Source: Chiridota heheva
Lineage: Eukaryota; Echinodermata; Holothuroidea; Apodida; Chiridotidae
DNA length: 64,000 bases
Direction of reading: 5' to 3'
Assembly: GCA_020152595.1 (NCBI GenBank)
Contig: JAIGNY010001580.1
Span: 612,501 to 676,500 of the forward strand
Made by a program: the position numbers and the translations under genes. The notes under the pieces are model-generated. The model did no database searches and was not told where the DNA came from. It worked only from the letters and a program-made list of their open reading frames with translations. Every line of letters begins with the position of its first letter. Position 1 is the first letter of the stretch. This document shows positions 43,796-56,189 of the stretch, in pieces.

Positions 43796-45347
43796 TTTTG
43801 TTTTTTTCAGTCAACGATGAATTGCAAGGTAGAAAGAAAAAAAAATTCTCATCATTTTTAAAGGAAAGAATTCTTTACAAAGAGATTTTGAGCTGTTATT
43901 TTTTCATACATAACAAATTATGTATTTATAAAACTTCAAATATGTTTTATTCAGACAGTCAAGAATATTATGCTATTTTTAAAAAGGAAAATGAAGCATG
44001 CTGTCCGTGGACCTAGTAAAGTCCAGTAGATCAATGAATCCCCTTACAGTTATATAGCCATAGTCTAATAATTCAATTTAAATTGATACAATAGTACAAA
44101 CAAGGGTGGCGGAGCGAGAGGCTTAACCCACCGTCCCCCCCCCCTCTCCCACCCCCTCCCCCTTTCCCCCTTCCCTTTCCCTCTTTATGAAATTTAGTTC
44201 AAAGTGTGCTGCGAATGCATACATACATTCATTCATTCAAGTAGAGACATTATGCTAATTTCTCAAATAGTAGGTCCCCCAATATTTTGAACATTCCACC
44301 GCCCTTTACAAAGTATATGAATAATCATTCTTCGCTCCAACTGTTTTAGCCTGTAACATGCATACAAGTGCCAAGTTGGGCATGCATGCATAATAATGAT
44401 ACATTTCATTACTAATCTAGAAATAACATGAAAATAGAAAGAAAAAAAACGACGAGTATTTTTCAAAGGCATCGAAATTAGTTTATGATTTTATATACCT
44501 GTATACGTGGAAAGTGCAATAAACGGGTAAAGCTTATTTGACAAATTAGCCCGTTAATGATATCGCGGAATGGTTATATGGTCTTCTTTGACTGCAGGGA
44601 AAGATACTTAAGGAGATTTATCACATAATGAACCATTCTATCCATCTGAATAGGCATATTTAAGGTCATAACGTAGGAATAAAGGCTTGGAAATAACGAC
44701 CCGTCTCCATTTATAGCTAACTTTTTATCTGTTTATGGTTGCACAAATTGTTCCAAGTATACTGTATAAGTGTTTTAAGTCTTATATAGTGTAGTGTTAA
44801 AATAAAAAGAGTATCATTTTGCTTTTGCCAAGGATATTTCTGATACATTTCCACAGTAGCTATCGTAGGATTATAAAGGATATTGTGAATCCTGGTGAAT
44901 TGTTTTTTTTTTGGTTCGGAGTTCCAATTATTTCAGGATTTTTTTTTCTTTTTTCAGAGGCGTGGAAAACACAATTTAAATGTGTTTTTATCTTTTGGAA
45001 CTGATTTGATATAAAGCAATTATATGAGTGGATTAAACATACCATGATTACGTAAGTTGCAACCACTTTTAAAAGAAAAAAAAATCGTCACGTTAACATA
45101 CGGACTTTATACAGAAATTTATAGATTCTAGTGCGTTTTTTTCTTTCTAAGGTGAAAATACTCTCACACTTAGAGTTTATACCATTCATTGTGTTACAAT
45201 AGGACCTAATATCATGTGCAATGTTCTCAAATTTAGATTATATAATAAAACATGCAAAGCCAATAACTTTTGATAATTGGAATTAATTTTTGGTGGCATT
45301 TAAGATTTAAATATCAAATGCTCATCCATAATTATCCATTATTATCA
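43796..45347. other. No gene recognised; polypyrimidine tract
   Basis: About 1.5 kb of AT-rich intergenic sequence with a C-rich pyrimidine run at 44131-44186, which would be a G-quadruplex candidate on the - strand. No gene. Confidence 0.4.
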
Positions 45348-45505
45348 GACCTCCGTGGTGTAGTGGTTAGTGCTTTGTCCTCTCACCCGCACGTCCCGGG
45401 TTCGAATCCCGGTGGGTCTGCAACCAGTGAGTTCACAACTGGTTATCAAAGACCGTAGCCGTCTTGATATAATGTCAGCACTGGCTGTTTTCGGGACGTT
45501 AAACC
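45348..45505 (+). mobile_element. tRNA-derived SINE, ending in GGGACGTTAAAC
   Basis: The head reads TGGTGTAGTGGTTAGTGC (A box) and GGGTTCGAATCCC (B box, with a good T arm). CACAACTGGTTATCAAAG follows, shared with family A, and then a different 3' part, CAGCACTGGCTGTTTTCGGG and ACGTTAAAC. The anticodon arm does not pair, so this is not a working tRNA gene. The common middle with a different tail suggests a related or chimeric SINE family. Confidence 0.8.
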
Positions 45506-46549
45506 TAGCTATGCTATTGCTATAAGATGTAAAATATGTTTTCTCCGTAACTAAACAACGAAATACTTTTATCCGTCTTATGATATTATTCATATCAGTT
45601 ATCTAAGTGTGTCATTTAAATAGACGCTTGATTTCACTAATGATTGCCTAAAATTGGTTTACACCATCATTCAAATTGATATCTCAAAACAAAGGCCACA
45701 GTTATTTAAAGCCTCTGAAAGCATGCAATATTAATCGCAAACATTTCAAACAATTAAATTTAAAACAAGGAAGTAAATCGGCTAGTTGTGAAAAGAGCGT
45801 AGAATAGGCCTAATATAAAATGCAAACTGTTTACGATTTAAATTATATTAGAAGAATATTACTGGCAAAGATTAACACAAAACGAAAAACATAATAATCA
45901 GAAATACCGACCTGAAAATTAAAGACACGGCAAGTATTTCGAGATTTATGACAACATAATGATTTTTGCCGAAATTTCAGAAAAATATGAAAATTTGAAA
46001 TTATTTTTATAATACAATTTGTTATTCCGACGATTTTGTTATCCCGACGATTTTTGTTTTTTGAAGAAAAAATGGCCCTTTCTTTGCTGATAACCATTTT
46101 TGCACTTTTTCAAACTTTAAGTTATACAGTAATTTGAAAAAATTGGAAAGTAGTAGATCATACTTAGGCAAAATATAATATGGCTTGTCAAATTTTAAAA
46201 AATGGTAAAAAAATCCGGAATATTTAAAAAATGACAGATAATGAATGATTAAATAATTTAGAAAAGGGTAAAAAAACAAAAAAACAAGTTTCGACTGGGC
46301 TATACCACTGGCAGACTGGTGAAAACAATAAACTAAAAAGATTCAAAATCCATTCCATATTATTTAATAGTAAAATATCTCCGCTTATAGGAACAAAATC
46401 AAATAACTCATAATAGTTCGAGATTATTCGTAATAGTTCGAGATCATTCGTGTCTACCTTTTCCTGCAGATGACTATAAAATGACAAAAAGAGGAAAATT
46501 ATTCGATTAGCATTCAAAGATTGTGATTCACACCTCAGTTAAAAAGGTA
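45506..46549. other. No gene recognised
   Basis: AT-rich DNA. Reverse frames of 80-97 codons show no domain and are rich in Phe/Leu/Tyr as expected from AT-rich sequence. Confidence 0.4.
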
Positions 46550-46990
46550 TCAAAGTTTGGAGTTCTATAATATAATAGGAATGACTGAAATCAGACTATT
46601 TGCAATTGCTGTATGACGAATTTTTCATTTAAATATTTTCTGAGATTTCGTGAATTAAGTCATTAGATATGTCAGATGCGTATCAAAACAGTACCTGCGT
46701 TTACCATTTGAAAAAAATATTTTAAATTAGTTAGATTTCTTATAGTGGTATATTATTGTATATTTTATTTGATAATAACCCTAAAATCTTCAAAAACTAA
46801 AAACAGCGATAGTTTATGATATCGCAACAAAATTTGCATACAAATTTTACAATGGTGAAAATAAATGATCAATAAAATATGTTAAGCATTGGTTTAGATA
46901 TGAGTATGTGACGTCACTCTTCTATATTCTGATAATATACTTTCTACACCAGTCGTTATCAAACAAACTGGCGACATCTATAAAACGTGG
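46550..46990. repeat. Family T MITE fragment
   Basis: GGAATGACTGAAATCAGACTA near 46578 and GACGTCACTCTTCTATATTC ... ACACCAGTCGTTATCAAACA near 46910-46970 match the interior of the family T elements. TIRs were not found. Confidence 0.55.
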
Positions 46991-48047
46991 GTAAAGGTTT
47001 CGACGTTTAAAGATTTATTCCAATATATACTCATTTTACCAAATATTGCATCACGTGTTATCCATTAACTTGTGGGTTCACCGGCTTCCCACCGCTTTGT
47101 TAAATTTACCTCAATGTAATTGAAACTTTCACCCATCGTTTTAACAGTGTATTGCATGATGCAAACACTAAAAATAAATTTCAAAATATGTGAATATTTT
47201 CGAATCTTTCCGCACAACGCTGATATCTAAATGATCTTATGGGGGACAAGTTGATCATTGTTGTATTCTATATATTTCATTCTTCTTATTTTATTGCTTT
47301 TATATTTAAAAAAACAAAAAAACAATTTGCCCGGTTGCATAAAAGAATTAATAAAAATATGATTAAATTTTTGCCAAATAATCATCCTGGTGTTATTCTT
47401 AGCATGATAACGAACAAAACTCAGTACGGAAATTCAAAAGCTGTATATATCGTGTAAATTAACTAAACATCTACTAATTACTAACATTATATGTATTCAT
47501 TATAACTGTTTGACGTATGTAATTAATAACAAGTTTACACTATAAGTCACTTCGCATGTTCTGTAAACCTTCTATAATCACCCAATCCGGAGTGTAACTG
47601 GGGTTAAAGGTTAGTTTTGCTAAATAATAAAGCATGCACAACAGCACAAAAGCATGCACAAATATCAAAATTATCAAACGTTATCAGTAAAGTCTATACC
47701 TGTATAATACAAAAATAAAAATCTTCCTAATAAAAATCTAGTCTGAGACTCATAATATCCCTTCAATGTTTACATCTAATTTACAATTTGATTTTAATTG
47801 GGGAGGGGAACAATTATAAAAACAATGGGGAGGGAAAGAGGAAAGAAATGGTGAGGGAAGGGAGATGCCTCGATTTCAGGGAGAAAATAATGCACGAATA
47901 ATCTGATAATGATTAAGTTATTTAAACCCATTAAATTGATGTTCTTATCGAATCTTTACTTGATTCTGTCATTTAGCGTGACAATGCTGTCAAATTTACT
48001 ATACTATAAAGTGAGAACATATTTCATTTTATAATCTTTCAAATGCA
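46991..48047. other. No gene recognised
   Basis: AT-rich spacer with purine-rich runs near 47800-47880. Nothing supportable. Confidence 0.4.
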
Positions 48048-48049
48048 TA

Positions 48050-48194
48050 CACTGTAAATATTAGTTAGTCAAAATGCAGGTTAGTAGTCATACGATACCA
48101 ATTTTGACTAATTTAGGCCTAAATTAGTCAAAATATGGTATCGTACGACTAATCTGCTAATTAAGCGCATTTTGACTTATTAATATTTACAGTG
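48050..48194. mobile_element. Palindromic Tc1/mariner-like MITE (145 bp)
   Basis: The whole element is one inverted repeat, from CACTGTAAATATTA to TTAATATTTACAGTG (one-base offset), centred on AATTTAGGCCTAAATT. It is flanked by TA on both sides (48048-48049 and 48195-48196), the Tc1/mariner target duplication. Non-coding. Confidence 0.9.
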
Positions 48195-48345
48195 TAGGCG
48201 GATATAAGAAATTTTTAGTTGGACAGGCAAAACATGATGGGGAGGGGGGAAAAAGATGAACATCTTTTTAATTATACATAAAAAAAAATACAACAAACAA
48301 TGATCAGCAAATCTTTGGGGGCAAGTACACCCCTTGTCCCTATGG

Positions 48346-48931
48346 TAGTCCGGTTCGTACCCCCGATCGGGAGAACAGTTTTGTTCTTCCGATCGGGGAT
48401 CCTTACATAAGTACCCCACAATGCATCTTTCCAAATTCAAAGTTTGTATAGGAATAACATAAGAATCTGACACATTTCAAGCACGACTCGAGGAACTCGA
48501 CCACTGCGAAGGGTTCAATTTTTTCTTCACGATTTGAAATAAAGGCATACGAATGATCTTTTCACCGTGCTCTTTTAAAATTCACCGTGCGATTTTCGAG
48601 AAATTCGAAGAAAAGTGATGAATTTTTATTATGTGTTATCGTTAGGCAGTCGCGCTTTAACAAGGTTATCTGAAATTATGACGTGTATGAGAAATAACTT
48701 GGGGATTTGTGAAAATTATTTACTAATAATTGCGTGATAGTAACGAACTTGTTTTATTTTCGCAAAATGGAAGATGAACAAAGCAAACTTTGATCCAAAC
48801 CTTCAATAAAACGTCTAATAAGCGTCTATGACTGAAACTTCACAAGAAACAGTGCTCAGTGCGCATGCTTGAATCTCCCGATCGGGGGCCGGACTTATTG
48901 AGTCCCCCGATCGGCGGTAGGAACCGAACTA
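48346..48931. mobile_element. CAGTCCGG-group MITE, copy 3 (586 bp)
   Basis: Left end AGTCCGGTTCGTACCCCCGA; reverse complement of the right end AGTTCGGTTCCTACCGCCGA. The 5-bp flanks TATGG and TATGC agree at 4 of 5. Strong subterminal palindromes are built on CCCCGATCGGGAGAACA. Same family as 2826-3357, inserted in the opposite orientation. Confidence 0.8.
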
Positions 48932-48936
48932 TATGC

Positions 48937-50199
48937 AGATATGGCGAGCCACCAACTTTCAAAATGTATCTATCAAACGCAGTATTGCGAAGCAGGAGCT
49001 TCATGCCTAGCGGCAAAAATCAGCCCAAATGGCACGGTAAGAAGCGTGCCATACTGAAGTGAAAGTATGGGGACATGGGGCGTCGTTAGCTTTGTGTCAT
49101 TCATAAAATGAAAATGTCAGAAAATAGTAAAAATATTAGTTTAGTCTAGTGTAGCAAACAATTGTAGTAAAAACCTATGGTATTTAGGGTGTCTTTCGCA
49201 ACACCTCAAACGGGTGCCGCAAAACAAATTTTTGGGTGTAGGCCATAAGGAAGTTGTCTTCCGTCTAGTGGCGGTGCTGTGAATGTATGAAGAAATGGGG
49301 ACAGTTTCCCCCACGGGAACACCTTTTCTGGACTTTTTAAAGTCGAATTTGTTAGACATATTATTTCCCTTTAGCGTTTGCCCCTATGCGGCACAATTGT
49401 CTTCTCTTATCCCCCCCCCTCCTTCCGTTGCAATCCTCGATTACTGCTGATCAATCAATAGTAATAATCCATAAAGATCGATTATGCAGCTATACAAATG
49501 AATCTTGTTCATACTGTTATATATACAGTTCCTTGAAATAATCTTATAAACAGGATGAACGCACAAGCGAAAGGAAATAGATCAGTCAGCTTCAGTATCA
49601 TTCTATTGTACTTGGTTTATGGGTCATAAAACGATATGGGAATCAATATAGGTAGCGTCAAACACCTTGTGCAGTTGTTAGTGGATAGGCTAGTTGTATC
49701 TTTCTATACATTTATTGCCATGCCATATAACTGACATATATATTATTTTAGTCATGCACGCACATGCTACTGAATATTGTTTCTTGTGTATTTAGAAGCC
49801 AGTTTTGGACGCAGAAACGTTGTTTTACTGAGACTTATGGCCACAAAAAAAAATTAGGTTTTTTGATATTGAATTTGACAATTTTTTTTTTTTTGAATTT
49901 TGGCTTTTTGGAGACTTGCTTGGCTGAAAAATATCCTATTTGGCTTTAGTTCTGGCCTGTTCTCAAAAGCTTTGATGAAGAACAAGAAGAAAGTAAAAAA
50001 TTATAAATTTTCATGATGACGATCTGACCACGTGATATTTTGCATTTGCTTCCCAGAAATCATAATAACATTTAATGCTTTTCAGTACATTTTACTCCTC
50101 CCAGAAAAGTTCCTGCCAGTGGCCGATATCTTTAAAATTTGAAATTTTCTCGACTTGATTACATCAGTTTGGATTTTTGTTTAGCTTTCTTTGGCTTAA
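48937..50199. other. No gene recognised
   Basis: Intergenic DNA. Thymine runs at 49871-49892 and a diverged TTTTGGCTTTTTGGAG patch near 49905 prefigure the repeat array that starts at 50200. No gene. Confidence 0.4.
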
Positions 50200-51930
50200 A
50201 AAAAAAAACTGATTTGACTATTTGTCAAACTGATTTGGCTTTTTGCCAAGCTGATTTGGCTTTTTGCCAAGCTGATTTGGTTTTTTGTCAAACTGATTTG
50301 GCTTTTTGCCAAGCTGATTTGGCTTTTTGTCAAACTGATTTGGCTTTTGCCAAGCTGATTTGGTATTTTGTCAAACTGATTTGTCTTTTTGCCAAGCTGA
50401 TTTGGCTTTTTGTCAAAGTGATTTGGCTTTTTGTCAAAGTGATTTGGCTTTTTGCCAAAGTGATTTGGTTTTTTGTCAAACTGATTTGGCTTTTTGCCAA
50501 GCTGATTTGGCTTTTTGCCAAGCTGATTTGGGTTTTTTGTCGAACTGATTTGGCTTTTTGCCAAGCTGATTTGGCTTTTTGCCAAGTTGATTTGGCTTTT
50601 TGCCAAGCTGATTTGGGTTTTTGCCAAGCTGATTTGGGTTTTTGCCAAGCTGATTTGGGTTTTTGCCAAGCTGATTTGGGTTTTTTGTCGAACTAATTTG
50701 GGTTTTTGTCAAGCTGATTTGGCTTTTTGCCAAGCTGATTTGGCTTTTTGTCAAACTGATTTGGCTTTTTGTCAAAGTGATCTGGCTTTTTGCCAAGCTG
50801 ATTTGGCTTTTTGTCAAACTGATTTGGCTTTTGCCAAGCTGATTTGGCTTTTTGCCAAGCTGATTTGGGTTTTTTGTCGAACTGATTTGGCTTTTTGCCA
50901 AGCTGATTTGGCTTTTTGCCAAGCTGATTTGGTTTTTTGTCAAACTGATTTGGCTTTTTGCCAAGCTGATTTGGCTTTTTGTCAAACTGATTTGGCTTTT
51001 TGCCAAGCTAATTTGGGTTTTTTGTCGAACTGATTTGGCTTTTTGCCAAGCTGATTTGGGTTTTTTGTCGAACTGATTTGGCTTTTTGCCAAGCTGATTT
51101 GGCTTTTTGCCAAGCTGATTTGGTTTTTTGTCAAACTGATTTGGCTTTTTGCCAAGCTGATTTGGCTTTTTGTCAAACTGATTTGGCTTTTTGCCAAGCT
51201 GATTTGGTTTTTTGTCAAACTGATTTGGCTTTTTGCCAAGCTGATTTGGCTTTTTGTCAAACTGATTTGGCTTTTTGCCAAGCTGATTTGGTTTTTTGTC
51301 AAACTGATTTGGCTTTTTGCCAAGCTGATTTGGCTTTTTGTCAAAGTGATTTGGCTTTTTGTCAAAGTGATTTGGCTTTTTGCCAAAGTGATTTGGTTTT
51401 TTGTCAAACTGATTTGGCTTTTTGCCAAGCTGATTTGGCTTTTTGCCAAGCTGATTTGGGTTTTTTGTCGAACTGATTTGGCTTTTTGCCAAGCTGATTT
51501 GGCTTTTTGCCAAGCTGATTTGGCTTTTTGCCAAGCTGATTTGGGTTTTTGCCAAGCTGATTTGGGTTTTTGCCAAGCTGATTTGGGTTTTTGCCAAGCT
51601 GATTTGGGTTTTTGCCAAGCTGATTTGGGTTTTTGCCAAGCTGATTTGGGTTTTTGCCAAGCTGATTTGGGTTTTTTGTCGAACTAATTTGGGTTTTTGT
51701 CAAAGTGATTTGGCTTTTTGTCAAAGTGATTTGGCTTTTTGCCAAAGTGATTTGGATTTTTGTCAAACTGATTTGGCTTTTTGCCAAGCTAATTTGGGTT
51801 TTTTGTCGAACTGATTTGGCTTTTTGCCAAGCTGATTTGGCTTTTTGCCAAGCTGATTTGGCTTTTTGCCAAGCTGATTTGGTTTTTGTCAAGCTGATTT
51901 GGGTTTTTGTCGAACTAATTTGGGTTTTTA
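50200..51930 (+). repeat. 21-bp hairpin-forming satellite array (about 80 units)
   Basis: The unit is close to GATTTGGCTTTTTGCCAAGC plus T. Within each unit TTGGC and GCCAA flank a T5 loop, so a single strand can fold into a run of small hairpins. Variant units include GGTTTTTTGTCAAACT, GGGTTTTTTGTCGAACT and GCTTTTTGTCAAAGT. They recur in the same order at about 50360-50545 and 51300-51470, and partly at 51690-51830, which shows higher-order duplication. Since 21 is divisible by three, frames of up to 394 codons stay open on both strands; these are not genes. Confidence 0.96.
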
Positions 51931-52015
51931 CGATCTACCAACCCTGCTGAATATCATAATATTATAATATCAAAAACTTGTTTCGATGAGAAAATTAAAA
52001 TTCATACATTTTGTA

Positions 52016-52185
52016 TTAAAGACCATCTATCGTGATTAAAATGTGGCGGCGTACATTTTGTTTCAAACGATTACTGATTGGCCTATCAATATAAGTGCAC
52101 ATTGGACCAGTGTATTTCGACCAATCAAAACACGCGAATTTAATTATATTCACCTCGCAGGTCAGAGACGGCAACTGCCCTTTAA
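52016..52185. mobile_element. TTAA-type MITE, family P, copy 3
   Basis: Flanked by TTAA at 52016-52019 and 52182-52185. Ends TTAAAGACCATCTATCGTG and, in reverse complement, TTAAAGGGCAGTTGCCGT. Contains GATTGGCC and CGACCAATCAAAAC CCAAT-type motifs in opposite orientations. Aligns with 43645-43791 in reverse. Confidence 0.87.
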
Positions 52186-52265
52186 GTTCAGAAAAATTAA
52201 TTTTTGAAGCGTCATAGTTTTTAAATTGTTAATGAATATTTATCCTTACAAATATTACTTTTATG

Positions 52266-53472
52266 CAGTGGCGTAGCCACGGGGGGTCTTTTTTCCCAAA
52301 TGAATTTCTGGCACCTCCAAATATAATTCTGGCTCTAAACAAAATATATGCCTTAAATTGTGAAAAAGAATAAAAGTAATTCACAACCAATTTTTAGGAC
52401 ATTAAGCTATGATTATTTACAGAGCACTTTGTACAGGACTTATTCCACAGACTATGGAGATGGTGCACAGACTGACCATTTAGCAGAAGTTATGCCCAGG
52501 GGCGTAAATTCCGGGGGTGGGGTAACACTTTGACACTCTTCGGTACAGTTTGAGATCAGTCGGTAAATATAGTATTATGTCGTTAAAACATAAGGTTAAT
52601 TTAGAATACGAAACAAGACAATTTGAAGCCAAGTTGCCAATTGATAAACCGATTTTCATTATTGATTTAAGTTTTTTATTTTAATTTGTATGCGGTATAC
52701 GGTAAACAAGGATACGTCGGTTTCATCGAAATCGTGGTATATAAACAATGTGCATCACACTCATAAATAGGCATGCTGGCGCGGTGTCCGCCCACTGGTC
52801 CGAAGACCCATCAGTCCAAAGGTTCGATAGTCTGAAATAAAGGCCCACTAGTCCCACTAGAAGGTTAGGTTTAGGGTTAGGGTATACCTTCGGACTATTG
52901 GGCCTTGAAGTTATTGGGCCTTCGGACTAGTGAAGCTTCGCACTAATGAACCTTCGGACTATCCGACCTTCAGAGTCGTGAGCCTTTTCTTTCGGACTTT
53001 TGAACCTTCGGACTATTGTGCCTTCGGACTGGCACCGCTGGCGTGGTTAAAACCGAAATGGCGCTGCTAGCAAAAGGCCCAATAGTCCGAAGGTTCAATT
53101 GTTCGAAAGAAAGAAAAGGCCCACTAATCTGAAGGTCCGTTAGTCCGTAGGTTCAATAGTCCGAAGGTTCGATAGTCCGAAGGCCCAATAGTCCAAATGT
53201 TTGATAGTCAGAAGGCCCAATAGTTCGAAGGTTCAATAGTTTGAAAGTATACTGAAACACTAATACTTTAACACCTTAACCTTCGGACTATTGGGCCTCC
53301 ATTTTCGGGAAATTGTTATCAATTGTCTGTTTACTAATGCGCCTGGTTATGCCTTGAATTGTTTACTGATTAAATAGACAAAGGCTATTTGCTATATTTG
53401 CTATTGGTCATATCCCCCTCCCCCCTAAAACTTTGCAAGGCCCCTAAATTTCTAGGTCTGCCTACGCCACTG
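52266..53472. mobile_element. hAT-like non-autonomous element (1207 bp)
   Basis: Ends CAGTGGCGTAG / CTACGCCACTG, the same as 36498-37701. The 8-bp flanks CTTTTATG (52258-52265) and CTTTCATG (53473-53480) differ at one base. No transposase. The interior holds the palindromic repeat blocks at 52790-53300. A further hAT-like end, CAGGGGCGTAAATTCC at 52498, suggests a nested or recycled element. Confidence 0.9.
52790..53300. repeat. Repeat blocks of CCAATAGTCCGAAGG in alternating orientation
   Basis: A unit near GGCCCAATAGTCCGAAGG is repeated forward (about 52795-52870), inverted (52885-53035), forward (53078-53250) and inverted again (53278-53300). A short GGTTTAGGGTTAGGGT run with telomere-like TTAGGG units sits between the first two blocks. 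The array can fold on itself. Confidence 0.88.
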
Positions 53473-53480
53473 CTTTCATG

Positions 53481-55132
53481 TTCATTTATGCTTAAACGAT
53501 GATAGCCATTCAAGTAAAAGTCCCTTCTATAGACTCAATCAATTGTGCCTACCCATTAAGCAGATAGCCCGTTAGTCTGAATGTCGACCAAATCATTTGA
53601 CACCCCACCCCTCCCCCCTCCCCCATCCATAGACTGCCCATAATGTAAAAAGCTTCATGGTAAAAGGTCCATATTTTTTGCTATAAGCTCCAGAAGCTGA
53701 AGCAATGTCCTTTATTTGCTCTTTAGTCAAATTTTGCTTGTTACCTGTAAATCATCAGCAATGTTCTTCATTCTACAAACCAACCCCGCACCCCCATCCA
53801 AAAGGTTGGTTACACCTCCTGTAATCATATAACCCTTACCAATAGCTTTTCATACTATCGGTCTAACGGACGGACAGACGAATACTCAAACAACACCAAA
53901 TCGTATGCCTAAGCTATTTTCATCATTTTCAATTAGTGATATTTAGAAAAGAAATTGATTGATTGATCGATCCAGGTTTCGAGTTTCGGTTACTTGAAAT
54001 GTTTTCTTTTTATGTTTGTGTCTGTTTGTGAGTGGTTCCATCTTTTGATTTCATTTTTGAAGAAAGCTTGACTCGGCCCTTGTGTATTTGGTTATAATAT
54101 CTTAGAGGATATTTGTTGTGATTTCTATATGGTGGCGTAGGACTATATTTTATCACTAGTTGTTCTGCTCCTTAAAGTTAAGTTACACAGTCAGACCCGA
54201 CCTGATTTATAAGCAGATCAGGTCAGACTTCTCCTCTTTATTTTCTTCATTCTGAAAACTAAAAGTAATAAGGATTTTTTTTTTGTATTATCAATGGCTC
54301 CATTGTATTTCTTCTCCTGTTGGTCCTGAGTTGTTGTGGAAGTTGGTGTTGAGTATCCAGTTAGCAATGGATGAAGTTCTTATTGTGTGGTTGAACAGTT
54401 ATTTTGATTAGGATAAGTGGCCTCACTATTTGCCCACATTAAGCTTGTGGTTATGATTTGCTGGAACAAATTTTTAAGGTGAAGGACAAGTCATGATTCC
54501 AAAACGATTACTGATTGGTTGATCAGTATATTACAGTTTTAGCGCAACTAATTTCAACCAATCAAAACACATGAATTAAACTCATGTTTTGACACACTAC
54601 ATACGATATATAACAACGGGTATTACGGGGGTGAACGTAATTACCCCCTCCCTCCCCCCTTCCACACTTTTAGAAGATTTTTAGAAGAATTTGATTTTGT
54701 GACTTTGCCCTTACTTCCGGTAGGCAAATCTCCCGCCCATGTGTTGCATGTAGTGTAGGCTCACGTCTAGTATACGTACTTCAAAATGTCTTTGTTTGCT
54801 GTCTATTTAATAAAAAAGAGATAAAGGGCTTTTGGGGCAATAGGTTGGCAAACTTGTTCAAATCATATGATGTGACCTTTTAATTCAAGCACAAATCTAA
54901 AAGTCGTTACAAAAAAAATCATGAACTTTGATCAGCACGTTGTATATTATATCTATCAAGTAGAATAAAACAAACTTAGGCTAAGTAAGAAGGATTCCCT
55001 GAAGTTCACCTTTATATTGTTCATGTCTTTAAAAATATAAAATGCTAGAAATAGATTCAGAAAATTGTATGTTTTTGCTTCTTAGGCCTATGCTGATATG
55101 GCTATGCAATAATTTGCTTGTGGAATTGCAGT
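53481..55132. other. No gene recognised
   Basis: About 1.65 kb of intergenic DNA. A family P-like fragment (AAACGATTACTGATTGG ... CAACCAATCAAAACAC) lies at about 54500-54570, and an 8-bp-arm hairpin (GACCTGAT/ATCAGGTC) near 54198. No gene. Confidence 0.4.
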
Positions 55133-55315
55133 TTAAAGAGAGAATCTTGTTACAATAAAGATGCTTACCACATCACCAGTAAATTTGGACGTGACTGGAC
55201 GTCACTTCCGCTGCAGTTTTTGATTGACTTGTATTGTGTAAACATTTCAACCAATCAGAAACGTTGGATTGTATTGAATTTTTATCTCGACGATAAGACG
55301 AAATCTGGTCTTTAA
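55133..55315. mobile_element. TTAA-type MITE, family P, copy 4
   Basis: TTAA at both ends (55133-55136, 55312-55315). Aligns in reverse complement with 23545-23715, sharing CCAATCAGAAACGTTGGATT and GACGTCACTTCCG-like sequence. The 65-codon frame in it is not a gene. Confidence 0.85.
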
Positions 55316-55442
55316 ATCATTTTTTTTTAAACAGTGGGACATTTATTGTTTGGTATCATATACAAATACAGTATATACATATATGATATGAAGACTACAG
55401 CGATCAAGCACCTTAAATGACATGCATGATAGAGAACATAAA

Positions 55443-55928
55443 CAGTCCGGAAGCATGCCTATTAATAGGAACATTTATACCACACGAGAATATTGAAATC
55501 ATGCAGCCATATTGTTCAGATGTTGCGATAAAATGTCATAGTTTCTAATTCATGTATTAGAAATATAAACAATCATTGTGTTGAAAAACATTTGAATTTT
55601 TTAAATGGCCATTTCGCGCCTAAAAGCCTAGCTCTATTGTCTACTTTTCTAATATTTGGAAAACGGCGTGGTGAACATATAAAATGGGAGTGTAAAAGTT
55701 GAAGCCATGACAGTAATGAAGGTATTTTCGTGAGTTTTAAGTTTTCCCTAGCAAAAATATTTTTCCCAGGCCTATTTCAAATTTGAAATATGTAACATTG
55801 CATAAGGTTTTTACGTTAGGTTAGCAAAGGATCATGGGAAATATCACAAAATGGCGGCTTCCATGTAGCAAAATGCTCCCATTTTTAGGAACATTTATAT
55901 TCCAATTAATAGGCATGCTACCGGACTC
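55443..55928. mobile_element. CAGTCCGG-group MITE, copy 4 (486 bp)
   Basis: Ends CAGTCCGGAAGCATGCCTAT and, in reverse complement, GAGTCCGGTAGCATGCCTAT. Perfect 5-bp target duplication ATAAA at 55438-55442 and 55929-55933. Subterminal palindrome CCTATTAATAGG. The interior is related to 4138-4590. Confidence 0.92.
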
Positions 55929-56189
55929 ATAAAAACACACACAATGACGGAGATATTGCTCAAATAAATTTTATTAGGGTTAAGCTGATAGGGCCTTTTA
56001 AGTTTTAAAGTATATTAAGTATTATATTTTTGTATAGAATTATTCAAATCATACCGGAAGTGACATTCAATAAATATTTGTGTTCTTGTTTTTCTGGGAT
56101 TTGTGACTAACAACCTCTAGATATTTCCGGAGAAACAGGATCTAGCTAAGTAATCATGTAATCGTAATCAAGCATATATGATTAAAGTA

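Noticed and set aside
45348..45420. Functional tRNA gene
   Set aside because: A good T arm and A/B boxes, but the anticodon arm does not pair and the acceptor stem has a mismatch. A SINE body follows.
50476..51660. 394-codon reverse frame with a seven-residue repeat (AKSQISL)
   Set aside because: A 21-bp satellite stays open in several frames on both strands. The repeat peptide changes frame at each 22-bp unit, as expected for non-coding DNA.
50200..51930. CRISPR-like array
   Set aside because: Units are contiguous with no unique spacers, and the genome is animal.
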